The notes under the pieces were generated by a model. The model did not search any database. It had not been told where the DNA came from and saw nothing but the letters and a program-made list of their open reading frames with translations. Shown piece after piece: positions 51,535-61,871 of a DNA stretch of 64,000 nucleotides. How positions within the stretch are numbered: the first letter of the stretch is position 1; each line of letters starts with the position of its first letter. Source of the stretch: Fasciolopsis buskii (lineage: Eukaryota; Platyhelminthes; Trematoda; Plagiorchiida; Fasciolidae); contig LUCM01006560.1 of assembly GCA_008360955.1 (NCBI GenBank), forward strand, positions 124,001 to 188,000. The letters run 5' to 3'. Made by a program: the position numbers and the translations under genes.

Positions 51535-51672
51535 CGATGCCTTGATTGATCGCGGACCGCAGATTGCTTCTAAATGGGGAAGCTAACTGGCGGTGAGGGG
51601 ATTCGAGCCCGTGATCTTCATGTTAAGACTTTACGATGTTGACCGTTGGACCACCGCATCTAAGGACAAAGG
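51535..51672 (-). mobile_element. tRNA-derived SINE, minus strand
   Basis: On the minus strand GCGGTGGTCCAACGGTCAAC (near-identical to the 2441 head), then a B box CGGGCTCGAATCCCC, then CACCGCCAGTTAGCTTCCCC leading into the body. This is a clear member of the 2441 family. Confidence 0.72.
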
Positions 51673-51810
51673 TCTTACTGAAGCTGGATAGCGTGTTGGG
51701 ATTGTTTCAACTAGTCTAGGTCGCATCATTCGTTCACAATCAAGCGGACAAACCCTCGTCAGAAATACAATCGAGTGATATGATATGCTGCTGGCTAGAG
51801 AACGAGGTAG

Positions 51811-52095
51811 ATGACAATGACGTGTGTCAGAAGACTGTTAAGCTTCCGCAAAAGTGACGAATCTTTGACATTTGTATGCAAAAAATGGCGAGACACAATT
51901 GCCGAAAGAGTGAAAAAATATGGTGGGATTATCCAAAGAAATGAAAACTTCCCTGAAATGACCAAGGAAGAGCAAAAGTCGAAATTTCATGACATCGCAA
52001 GTCAAATGATAAAGTTTCCGCGTTTCGAATCTATTGTACTTGTTTGTCACTCACTCATCATACGGGTAACTATATTCCCACAGGCAAATTTATAG
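51811..52095 (+). CDS. Open frame of unknown nature, possible exon
   Basis: A 94-codon frame with charged, non-repetitive, coding-like composition (KKWRDTIAERVKKYGG, FPEMTKEEQKSKFHDIASQM). I recognise no family. No good splice acceptor or Kozak context decides a start. It lies 140 bases downstream of a SINE, so a transposon origin is possible, as is chance. Confidence 0.18.
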   Translation: MTMTCVRRLLSFRKSDESLTFVCKKWRDTIAERVKKYGGIIQRNENFPEMTKEEQKSKFHDIASQMIKFPRFESIVLVCHSLIIRVTIFPQANL

Positions 52096-52699
52096 GCATA
52101 CTGAATTGGTAGTAGAAAACTAATTGATGAACTCTGCGTTATTTTTAGTGTGATTGAAAAAAGTCAACCATACGTTGCAGAAAATGAACGTAACTGAGAT
52201 AAGTGAGAACGCGATCACGGCTGTTTGCTGTTCTAATTACGCATCTCAATAGTCACGGATTAGAACAAGAACGGGGTTGGCTTAAACTCATCGATTTCCA
52301 ATGAGATCGGGACGAATATGTCAATTTATTTTATTAATTACGAAATAATGTAAGATTATGCAAGACGGTGTGCACCAAAAGTCCGGAAGTCTCGATTGAC
52401 AAGCACAGATAATTAGGAACAAGGGACGCGGCAAATCAACCTTTGACTTAGTCATGCCCTAGTCGGTCCATATGAGCTACAAAGCTAGACACCATCACAA
52501 TGTCATATGGGCAGTTTACATAGAAATTTGTCGAAAGGTTATTTTTGGGGGGGAATGTTGGATAATGCGAATAGTTTGAATTCATTTCAAAATGTTCAGT
52601 ATAGTTAGATTTATCAATAAGAATCAAACGGACACTTGTTTTAAAATTTCCCGCAATTGCAATATTAATGGTGACCGTTGGCTTGGTTAAAGTGTTAAA

Positions 52700-52790
52700 A
52701 ACCAACGGTTCCGAAGGAGTTCAAACCCACTAGAGGTCAGTCCCCATACAATGGTACAACATGAACGCTCTGCCAAGTGAGCTCAAAAAC
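52700..52790 (-). mobile_element. tRNA-like element or tRNA-derived SINE head, minus strand
   Basis: On the minus strand GAGCTCACTTGGCAGAGCGT carries a good A box (TTGGCAGAGCG), and GTGGGTTTGAACTCC carries a B-box-like sequence. The region between is longer than in an ordinary tRNA, and acceptor-stem pairing is weak (GGTTTTTGA versus GGAACC). It is a pseudogene or SINE head. Confidence 0.4.
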
Positions 52791-53462
52791 CTTCACGTCG
52801 TGAGTCGAGATCATTCAACAAACCTGATCAAATGTTGGTAACACAGCGCATGTTTGACGATGCAACGTTCTGTTGACTTTCTACACGAAATGAATAATGT
52901 GTCAGAGTTTTTACTGAGCCTAAAATATTAATCGCATGCGAAATAACTGAAGCCCACAAATGACGTAGTATATACGTTGCTAAATAATGAAAGGTATTAA
53001 ACTGTGAACCTAAACTGTACAATGGGCGACCGCTTTTCGAGCGTTCAACACGTATCGGGTTGACGAACCTGAATTAACAAACCGATCGTCGGCTAATAAC
53101 ATGGGTATCTGTAACAAATTTACCAAAAGTGACGGAGCTCGAGCATTGTAGCCCCAGGGGAAGACACGTTCCAATACGTCCTTGTTGATACGAGAACGTT
53201 AGAATAGTTCCGTCGGATCAAGAGTTGCGATAATGTCAACAGTTAAACTACAATTCATGTTTCACTTAAACATCATCGGTCAATCAAATTCACTACAAGT
53301 TTCCGACGTATGTGGATACCTTAGTCCCTGTGGAGTTTCAGTACACGAGTAACCGAGGCACCTGAATTTTCTGCATGCGATAACGTCTCTGTTTCAACCT
53401 GTTTTATCTATGACCTTGAGATTGGGCAGACAGCACGACAGTTCGAAGAATATCATCTGGTC

Positions 53463-53487
53463 GGCCGGTCGGTCGGTCGGTTGGTTG
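53463..53487. repeat. (GGTC)n short tandem repeat
   Basis: About five GGTC/GGCC/GGTT units. Confidence 0.85.
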
Positions 53488-54603
53488 TTTGCTCGCTCAC
53501 TACAGAGCAATCGGGTTTTTTCTCTATTTCTAAACACACAATCCCACACAGTTAATTTTTGTAATGCGCATCGTACGAAAACGGGGTGTATTTTCATTCA
53601 ACACTAAGGGGATTGATAGTTACAAATACACACAAACAACACACCGTGAATGAATGCATAAATCTGTTACGAGTGCGTTCTCGCGGATCCATTAATCGTC
53701 GATGGGACACATAATACCCAGGTAGTGGATAAGAACGGGGACACATGCATTAATGCATGCACGAAATCATTCATGTACGGTATATTGATATCACACGTGA
53801 AACGAGAAGCACGTCATAACATGTCCGAACTCACCGCATACACACACGAACGTATGGATCATGAAACTAGGGGTGGAATTATTCTATTCGCATGTTTTTG
53901 GTTTGACCGCGGTTAGGTTAGCTGAACCGCACACCACACCGACGCTTGTCCGGTGATTTTCATCACCTACCCGAAACTTTGCCATCATCATTCTAATGGC
54001 CTTAAGAACAATTCCATGACTTTTGGGTCTCATGAGCACACAGAAAACGTTTCGTGAATTTCTAACGCCCTCCTGCAACATCGGGAACAGACAGGTCGGT
54101 CATTTCGGGTCAGAAGGACAGATCAGGTGGTTCTATTTCTGCGGACAAAGCTTGTGTTCGTGCGCGCCAACACGAACGGCACAGACAGGAACCGTAATGA
54201 CCGAAACGCACAAATCAATCCTGACAGTGATGATCTGGAGGGGGTATTACGGCTACCACAGACACAAAAACATTATGCGTTCTACACAAACTCATATGTA
54301 CACATGCACATTTGCATGACCTCTTATGACTTTATGGTACAATAAGAAAGTCAAAAGAATAATTATACCGATTATTATTCCGATATAACGTGTTCGATTC
54401 TGATGACCCGGTGCGGTCGATGATATAAAAAAACACTTGCTCACAATCTCGCATGCAAACATGAAAGTAGAAATGAATGCTTACTTGCAGCACCAGTGAA
54501 TTAGTATACATTAAGAAAGAAATAAATATGATTCTATGTACAATGTATTGATCTTTGCATAACCACCATGCAAAATTAGGTGCAGCACATGATGCTGTGA
54601 AGT

Positions 54604-54605
<2 letters not shown>

Positions 54606-54635
<30 letters not shown>
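54606..54635. repeat. (CA)n microsatellite
   Basis: A CA run of about 15 units. Confidence 0.97.
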
Positions 54636-54637
<2 letters not shown>

Positions 54638-54954
54638 TCAAATTCGATAATCCAAATCTAGCCAACAAATTTGACCACTGATTACCACAAAAAGAGTATA
54701 TTCAGTAAATATTATCATCAATACCGCTATTAGGTCCATGAAGCATCCATTTGCGTGTTGTGTACTACTGTGGATGAAATCATCTTGGGACCAATTCTTT
54801 CCACGATCGGAACACTGCAACATCGTAACTAGCCAAGAGGTTAGCTACACAGACGAAACTCGTCAGAAGAGAGAGATAACAGGCATTGTTTGCTCCCACG
54901 CAGATAACATCAGTTTTCGTGCGCATTAACTCAAAAAGCTGTTACTTATATGCA

Positions 54955-55440
54955 TGAAGAATGTCCAACTCCGTTTCGAATGCAAAATTTATCGACAAGT
55001 TATTGGCGCGGCAATGGGAAGCCCTCTTGGACCAGTCTTGGCTAATATATTCATGGGATATGTCAAAAGAAAGACACTATTTAATTGCATAGAATATGCG
55101 ACCTCTACGGTCGTCACGTGAGCGACAAACTTGTTGTGGTACTAGCAATGGATATCCTAGACTATGTGAACAGCTGTCATCCTAATCTCCAGTTCACAAT
55201 TGGACATGAAACAAAATCTGCTTTCCACTTTTTCAGACGTGGCGATCGTTAGAGAGGATGATGATTTCTTAATTAGGTCCACTTTTCATAAGCCAACATG
55301 AACTAGACAATATTAAATCTTCGGGCACTTTTACCCAGTCCATTAAAAGGAAATTTATTGTACAATCACTTCATCAGAACAAGACGAATGTGTAGCATTG
55401 ATGAATTTGAAGATGATATGTGACACGTATCCGTCGTAAG
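54955..55440 (+). mobile_element. Penelope-like reverse transcriptase remnant
   Basis: One open frame reads NVQLRFECKIYRQVIG then AAMGSPLGPVLANIFMGYVK (about 54959-55070), a well-preserved RT motif B. The catalytic YVDD region is missing: the next about 100 bases have stops and no match. The frame resumes as HPNLQFTIGHETKSAFHF (about 55178-55231), DVAIVRED and RSTFHKPT (about 55270-55302), the usual RT C-terminal block. Linker-like sequence follows (SSEQDECVALMNLKMICD, about 55373-55425). It is therefore inactive. It is 1.5 kb upstream of the hammerhead at 56976 in the same orientation, though whether the two belong to one insertion is not shown. Confidence 0.8.
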
Positions 55441-55710
55441 GGAAGGCGATTGGTCATCGAAGGAAATTGATCGTCAAGTACCGAGAAAAATGGAAAGCGA
55501 AAATCACAAGAGCCGATGGTCCAAAGGAAATCAGAATGACATGCGAACGACGACTAAGATATGTTATCACGCGGACATATTGAGGTATTTCTTGAGTAGT
55601 AGTACACAACACGCAAATGGATGCTTCGTGAATCTAACCTAGACAAACCCGAGTCTGTTTACTTCCTCGTCTGTCTACCATTGACAATGCACTTACGGTA
55701 GCAAGTACAA
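55441..55710 (+). mobile_element. Probable retroelement 3' end with CAAA tail
   Basis: The sequence from about 55630 (TGAATCTAACCTAGACAAAC) runs to GTAGCAAGTACAATAAACAA and passes directly into a CAAA tandem, a layout typical of a LINE 3' end. The coding content cannot be read, so the family is uncertain, and it may or may not belong to the adjacent RT remnant. Confidence 0.35.
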
Positions 55711-55745
55711 TAAACAAACAAACAAACAAACAAACAAACAAACAA
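55711..55745. repeat. (CAAA)n tandem
   Basis: Nine tetramer units, possibly the tail of the preceding retroelement. Confidence 0.93.
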
Positions 55746-56673
55746 TTTGTCCTAGGAATTGAAAAAATCTAATTGCAATTCTCATGAAAACTGTTAACTG
55801 GTGCTACCGAAAAAAGTCTCCAATATGTGTTAACTTCTTATTGATTTCGTTCAAGTGCCCTTTTGGGCCCCATTGCGACCTGAGAGGATAATCTAACGAC
55901 TACAATCAAGCCAATAGGGATATACCTTCGTAACATTGGTTACACAAGGACTGATGGCGTTCACCGGGCCAGTCAAATTGTTTGACGCATCTGTTCTGTA
56001 AAATGGCAATCATTATTCCATCCTTGGCATGTGGAATAAGTTTTTCACCGCGAAAAATGCAAATTGGGTTTTTCCAGCAACATTTGATTATTAGCATGAC
56101 GTCGAAAATTCCACATTATGAGATCCCGGTAGTAAACGAGATATTCTATGGGTCACTATGTCGTGTGTCAGTCGACTGAATGAGACTCTAGTTTAAAGTA
56201 TTCCACATTAACACCGGGACCCAAATTGAGCAGGCTACTGTTGCTGTTGCATGGCCCGAGAAGTGGTTGGTGAGCCAATGAAAAAGAGAACAACCCGGAC
56301 TGTACCTAAGTAAAATCGACTTATTTATGTGGTACACCGGGTGAATACACGAAGCTGACACAACAGTAACAACCCCCCGGGATTGAATGAGCGGTGCGAA
56401 CACGTGTGGACACACTCCCACGTAAACATGTGGGCTGAGATCAAAAATCCCGGAGACTGTGAACAATATAACCAAATTCAGTTTGCTGAAAACCCGTGCA
56501 AACACTCATTCTAGTCAAATAATGGACTTCCAATTAAGTGCTTACTTATCGAATTATTTACTGTAATTTGTTCTCTGTGGTAATCGCTGGTTAACGATTA
56601 GTAGGTCGATTATGGGCACGGTACGGGGATGTTACATTACTAGATTTTCACATCAAACAACTGAATATTATGT

Positions 56674-56692
56674 TATATATATATATATATAT
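56674..56692. repeat. (TA)n microsatellite
   Basis: About nine TA units, directly before the left arm of the foldback. Confidence 0.95.
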
Positions 56693-56780
56693 GTCTTAAC
56701 AGAATAGAATCTGTAGCATGTGTGCATGGAAGCTCTTCATCGAAGAGTTCACAGAAGAACCACAACTGTGATTCGTTGAT
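56691..56780 (+). repeat. Foldback, left arm
   Basis: Reverse complement of 56837-56931 at about 90% identity. Shared segments (left sense) are GCATGGAAGCTCTTC, AGAGTTCACAGAAGAA and CACAACTGTGATTCGT. Confidence 0.92.
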
Positions 56781-56836
56781 AATTCTTTGTCAAAAGTGCA
56801 CTTGTCCGCTACTCCTGAGCGGTCAGGGTTGTCTAA

Positions 56837-56931
56837 ATCTACGAATCACAGTTGTGCTTCTTCTGTGAACTCTTTGACGAAGAGCTTCCATGCACACTCC
56901 TGATGCTACAGATTCCATTCTGCTAAGACAT
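56837..56931 (-). repeat. Foldback, right arm
   Basis: Partner of the left arm with a 56-base loop (56781-56836). It carries a small insertion relative to the left arm next to GATGCTACAG. The hammerhead-bearing repeat begins within about 30 bases. Confidence 0.92.
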
Positions 56932-56934
56932 ACC

Positions 56935-57090
56935 AATTCGGAGTGTACAAGTATGTGAATGTTTGGACAAGAGAGCACCGGGTACGCATACCTGACGAGC
57001 GACAACAACCGCGAAACTGGTCGTGTGCTCCCGGGCAAGTTTTGTTCACTCATCCAAATACTACTTACTGCGTCTATATATATATATATA
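56935..57090 (+). mobile_element. Dispersed hammerhead-bearing repeat, copy 3 (truncated by gap)
   Basis: From TTTGGACAAGAGAGCACCGG through TTTTGTTCACTCATCC it aligns with copy 1 (about 5268-5365). It ends in a TA run (57073-57090) that abuts the assembly gap, so its right end is unknown. Confidence 0.75.
56976..57036 (+). ncRNA. Type I hammerhead ribozyme, minimal helix III
   Basis: The core is complete. CTGACGA lies at 56992-56998. Helix II pairs GCG (56999-57001) with CGC (57010-57012) plus an A-C mismatch closing the CAACAA loop. GAAA is at 57013-57016. Helix III is two pairs (A57016-U57021, C57017-G57020). The cleavage triplet GTC is at 57020-57022, cutting after 57022. Helix I has six pairs (GCATAC 56986-56991 with GTGTGC 57023-57028), a TAC/T internal loop (57029 on the 3' side), then five pairs (CCGGG 56978-56982 with CCCGG 57030-57034). 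Such an internal loop near helix II is where tertiary contacts form in natural type I ribozymes. Activity, probably as a dimer, is inferred. Confidence 0.9.
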
Positions 57091-58015
57091 NNNNNNNNNN
57101 NNNNNNNNNNNNNNNNNNNNNNNNNNNNNNNNNNNNNNNNNNNNNNNNNNNNNNNNNNNNNNNNNNNNNNNNNNNNNNNNNNNNNNNNNNNNNNNNNNNN
57201 NNNNNNNNNNNNNNNNNNNNNNNNNNNNNNNNNNNNNNNNNNNNNNNNNNNNNNNNNNNNNNNNNNNNNNNNNNNNNNNNNNNNNNNNNNNNNNNNNNNN
57301 NNNNNNNNNNNNNNNNNNNNNNNNNNNNNNNNNNNNNNNNNNNNNNNNNNNNNNNNNNNNNNNNNNNNNNNNNNNNNNNNNNNNNNNNNNNNNNNNNNNN
57401 NNNNNNNNNNNNNNNNNNNNNNNNNNNNNNNNNNNNNNNNNNNNNNNNNNNNNNNNNNNNNNNNNNNNNNNNNNNNNNNNNNNNNNNNNNNNNNNNNNNN
57501 NNNNNNNNNNNNNNNNNNNNNNNNNNNNNNNNNNNNNNNNNNNNNNNNNNNNNNNNNNNNNNNNNNNNNNNNNNNNNNNNNNNNNNNNNNNNNNNNNNNN
57601 NNNNNNNNNNNNNNNNNNNNNNNNNNNNNNNNNNNNNNNNNNNNNNNNNNNNNNNNNNNNNNNNNNNNNNNNNNNNNNNNNNNNNNNNNNNNNNNNNNNN
57701 NNNNNNNNNNNNNNNNNNNNNNNNNNNNNNNNNNNNNNNNNNNNNNNNNNNNNNNNNNNNNNNNNNNNNNNNNNNNNNNNNNNNNNNNNNNNNNNNNNNN
57801 NNNNNNNNNNNNNNNNNNNNNNNNNNNNNNNNNNNNNNNNNNNNNNNNNNNNNNNNNNNNNNNNNNNNNNNNNNNNNNNNNNNNNNNNNNNNNNNNNNNN
57901 NNNNNNNNNNNNNNNNNNNNNNNNNNNNNNNNNNNNNNNNNNNNNNNNNNNNNNNNNNNNNNNNNNNNNNNNNNNNNNNNNNNNNNNNNNNNNNNNNNNN
58001 NNNNNNNNNNNNNNN
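57091..58015. other. Assembly gap (Ns)
   Basis: 925 unknown bases. Long frames spanning it are artefacts. It follows a TA run and a foldback, which may explain why assembly failed. Confidence 0.99.
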
Positions 58016-58172
58016 ATGGAGGGACTTTAGAAACCATCCAACATCCATCCGTCCAGACAACAACTCGTATACTAATTTTCTCCGGCGTGCGGTGCACGTT
58101 TACACAAAACGATGATGTTGTATCGCAATTTTGAACAGATAACGCATCATCCCATCACTCATCATCTATCTT

Positions 58173-58191
58173 TTCTCTCTCTCTCTCTCTC
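58173..58191. repeat. (TC)n microsatellite
   Basis: About nine TC units. Confidence 0.93.
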
Positions 58192-58318
58192 GCTTGCTCC
58201 CCGTTCCCGCTTGTAGTGCGCGGCGGATACAACAACTACTACAACACCACCATTCGGTACCATATTGCACAGGCCGACTAAAAAATCACTTAACTCCACA
58301 ATAGGTCTAAAGCTTGTG

Positions 58319-58356
58319 AACGCGCACGTATGGGTGCGTGCGCGCGAGCGCGCGGG
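58319..58356. repeat. Alternating purine-pyrimidine CG/CA tract
   Basis: GAACGCGCACGTATGGGTGC followed by GTGCGCGCGAGCGCGCGG, largely alternating purine and pyrimidine, therefore Z-DNA-prone. Confidence 0.7.
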
Positions 58357-58444
58357 AGCTTTCATATGGGCACAGTGATGAACAACAGGGATGGATGATT
58401 CCATGCATAAAACCATTTTTACATCCGGATCTGTTCCTAGTGCA

Positions 58445-58467
58445 GTGTGTGTGTGTGTGTGTGTGTG
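58445..58467. repeat. (GT)n microsatellite
   Basis: About 11 GT units. Confidence 0.95.
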
Positions 58468-59124
58468 CAGCAATATGTCTGGATAATTTCGATTTGTCGA
58501 AAACACAACGGAGCACTGCACAACATGAAAAGACGCCCCGTTCAGTAATGGGCTCTGCGAATGCGCGTCTTACACCGTTTGGCGACGTGTACGGATTTGT
58601 GTCCCTTCCACCCAGCTTTCCCGGCTAAACAAAGCCCCAAAATGATAACTGACAGGTAAACAAACATGCCAGTTGGATTCCCCGTGGGGGGGGAGGGAGT
58701 TACTGAGTCGTAACTTCAAATTGTACTGGTACACATGTGAATAGAGTAAGAGGAAACGACAGAATGAGGTGAAGTTCGGAATACGGTCCTCGCAAACAAG
58801 AATGTAATGTATTCCCCAGTCACAATTTCTTCATCTGTTCCATGAATTGACACAACATGTTTATTGCATTATTGAAAAAATAACTTGAACGGGTTTCGTT
58901 CTTTCGTTATACCCTTTTTCATCTGTGATGTGAGGTCAACTAGTCTGGCGGATCATCACACAATTTCGGTCGAGTAGCCCAAACAGAATGAGAATATTTT
59001 CCCATAGCACAAGTCGATCGAAATCGTTTGACAATAACACCCAGTTGCTTGATATGAACATAATTTGAATTAACTAATCAAGTTACCAACCGACTAGGAA
59101 TCTTAACCGGCCGGAGGAGATAGA

Positions 59125-59144
59125 GGGTAGAGGGTAGGGGGGGG
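59125..59144 (+). other. G-rich tract, potential G-quadruplex
   Basis: Three spaced G tracts (GGG, GGG, and an eight-G run that can supply two) with loops TAGA and TA. Confidence 0.5.
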
Positions 59145-59673
59145 TGGTTCAAGCGATTGAATTGTTTTAATGCCAATGCAAATATTACTAGCAGAAGATT
59201 AATGAGGTACCCCTGGTGTATACGGCAGCACTATCTCACGTTGAAGGGGGCAGTAATAGGGCCATATAATTGTAATCAACAACATTTTATCACGGATAAC
59301 AATAACAGTGTTTCAATAAATGTTATGCAGACAAAAAAATCAAAACAACACAAATGGACGCATTGTGTGAGGCGGATGAATAGTGGAAAGATCGGTCACA
59401 TCGTCCACGCACGGAAAAGCTATGCACTAGCAAAACCGAGAAACAAGAAAACCCATACTGGCACGCGTTTATGATATGTCCACAGGACTTGATTATTCGC
59501 ATGTTACTCTCGCCTGGCAAACTGTTCAGTGCCACACACGTAAGCTCGCGAATCATAAACTCATTCACAAATTTGCCGCTCAGATTGGACACAACCATTT
59601 ACCGAGTGGCTTAGCTATTTTTATTTTCCAATTCGAGACCTCCGTCTTCGCCTACCGCGGTATGTCCTACAAC

Positions 59674-59710
59674 CGTGTGTGTGTGTGTGTGTATGTGTGT
59701 GTTTGTGTGA
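59674..59710. repeat. (GT)n microsatellite, interrupted
   Basis: GT run with GTAT and GTTT interruptions. Confidence 0.93.
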
Positions 59711-59969
59711 GCGTTATTTTTGATGTTCACTGAAGGGGCAAACAAGTGGATGGGTGAAAGACAGAATGAAACAGGGCAAAGAACCGACGCAATTCGACTC
59801 GTGAATCGAATGGAGTAATATATTGACAAAATTTAACCCGAGCCGATATATACCAAGACATGACAATCAACTCCACCTCACATCCCATCCTATCCGACTG
59901 AACTCCGACCAAATTCTTGTCCTTCTATCCTATTCAAAGATTTTTTTCGTGTTCCGCATTTGTCTCCCC

Positions 59970-59993
59970 CGGCCCTCGGCCCTCGGCCCTCGT
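59970..59993. repeat. Heptamer tandem (GGCCCTC)x3
   Basis: Three perfect copies of a GC-rich heptamer. Confidence 0.9.
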
Positions 59994-60748
59994 TTTACCA
60001 CGCATCCAAACACCACCACCGCTATCGTCATCATGACATCGAAATGCCTGGGTTCTCGTGTGCATAGTTGAACACAAAAACCTGGTATGGGTGTTTTGTA
60101 CGCGTATAATGCACGACCGTGTTACGGCTTAGTTGTGGGATGACGGATGGACGGACGTACGACCGCAAAGTACGCGTAACGTGGTTCCCTTGTCATTGTC
60201 GTGGCCGTCCGCAGTCTTGATGATGAGTGTGACGATGACGATGAGTGGTGGTAGTTCACGGGCTAGGAAGAACGGCCAAAATATGACAGCACTAAAGATA
60301 TAGACGGATAGACAGACAGACAGACTACCAGACAAACCAGGTGGTGTGTATGATTATCCTGTTCCCAGTATTTTGGCGACTGTACACATAAAGCAACGAA
60401 TTGTGAGGGCCATCGGGGGTGGAAGTGGGATGTGTACATCCCATCTGGTGGGTTGGTAAACGTAAGCTAATAATAACCACTGCTCTAGGATGATCATCAC
60501 TGCATTCGGCAGCACACTGTACGTCCAACCCCGTGACTAGTTGGGGGTTCACATGTAAGGCCTCACCATACAAGTAATAATGATAATCAGCAACGAGAAT
60601 ACGGCAATACAATACAAAAAGAACGTTGCAGCGATGACCTCTTCTCACCCGCTCCCCCCATCACCCGTCATTTGCTACCTCCAAAACAAACCATAGTTCA
60701 TTCGTTCACGCAAATCGTCACTGTCCGAGTGTCGGATGTGTAACGCAG

Positions 60749-60783
60749 ACACACACACGCACACACAAACAAACAAACAAACG
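60749..60783. repeat. (CA)n and (CAAA)n repeat
   Basis: CA run with one G interruption passing into about four AAAC units. Confidence 0.92.
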
Positions 60784-60936
60784 CAAAGACATACAAACTA
60801 AGTTACGGTTTCAGTCGCCGGTGCGACACCTTAGTGAGACCAAACAAAGAAAGCCCGTTAAGACCACGATGCTGGTCGTCATCCCGATGCCATGCAGGAA
60901 CTTTACGATATCCGGCCACGCAAAAATGAACTACCT

Positions 60937-60943
60937 CTACTGC

Positions 60944-60977
<34 letters not shown>
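60937..60977. repeat. (CTA)n triplet microsatellite
   Basis: About 13 CTA units, one imperfect. Confidence 0.93.
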
Positions 60978-61871
60978 CCTGTTACCATTAATATTAAAAC
61001 TAATACTGGTATTGTAGTTACGTGATCGCATGTGACACAGATTCACTCATTGTGATCAATGAACACGCAAATAGTTCGAGTCAGTATACAAACACATCCC
61101 GACACATCCACCCTCATCCAAACAAGCTGCCGTATTCTCACATCACGACCTCAGTGTTTGACGTGTAACGAGTCAGGAATACGGATAACAATGGTACGAC
61201 CTGTGATCATCACGATGAGGAAACACGCGATGAGGTTCTTGTTATCTTTTATCTTTTATTTCCTTTATTATTGAGTTTGCGTGTAATGTACACCACATTT
61301 TGGGGATTTATGCAAATACACGAAACAGCTGTTCAAAAAATTACCGTCTGAGATCCCCGCGGATCGAACAAACAATGAACAGACGAGTTGGGGTAAAAGT
61401 TTTGTCAGTGAATCATTCCTACCATATCCGAAATCTATCGGTGGATGACAGTTTCAAAGCAGTTTACACATTATAGACATGTATTGAACTAATTTTCTCC
61501 AGTTAATGGTAGCATTGTCTACTTAAGATCAGAATCAATGAGGAAACACTAAGCCATTACATCGCAAAAAAAGTTTCGAGTGAAACCAAAATAAAACCGT
61601 GAGTGCATCAAAACCGCTAGCCGCGGCACTGATTCATACTCTCGGCTTCTGGGAATCACCGTTTTACCTTGGCACTCATTGATCACCGATTCTCAGAACA
61701 CCGAGCCACTGGTTGCCCTGGCGATTAGTGTACACTGAGAAAAACTAGTGATGGGGCACCCACGACGCATATCACAAATGTGTTATTCAACTGAAATTTC
61801 GGAATTTTTTGGAGGTCGATGTTTGATTTCCTAACTGAGTTTGGTGTTGTTGGCGTGCTTTCTCTTCATTC

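Larger units (their letters stand above)
52800..54950. other. Unassigned stretch
   Basis: No exon was recognised. It contains a GGTC tetranucleotide run and a CA microsatellite. Confidence 0.35.
58016..61865. other. Microsatellite-rich stretch without recognised exons
   Basis: Simple repeats are listed separately. A G-run (58686-58694) and a G-rich tract (59125-59144) are also present. Frames in this block have no recognised domain. Confidence 0.35.

Noticed and set aside
56823..58134. Long open frames of 330-424 codons on both strands
   Set aside because: They run through the block of Ns; the coding length is an artefact of the gap.
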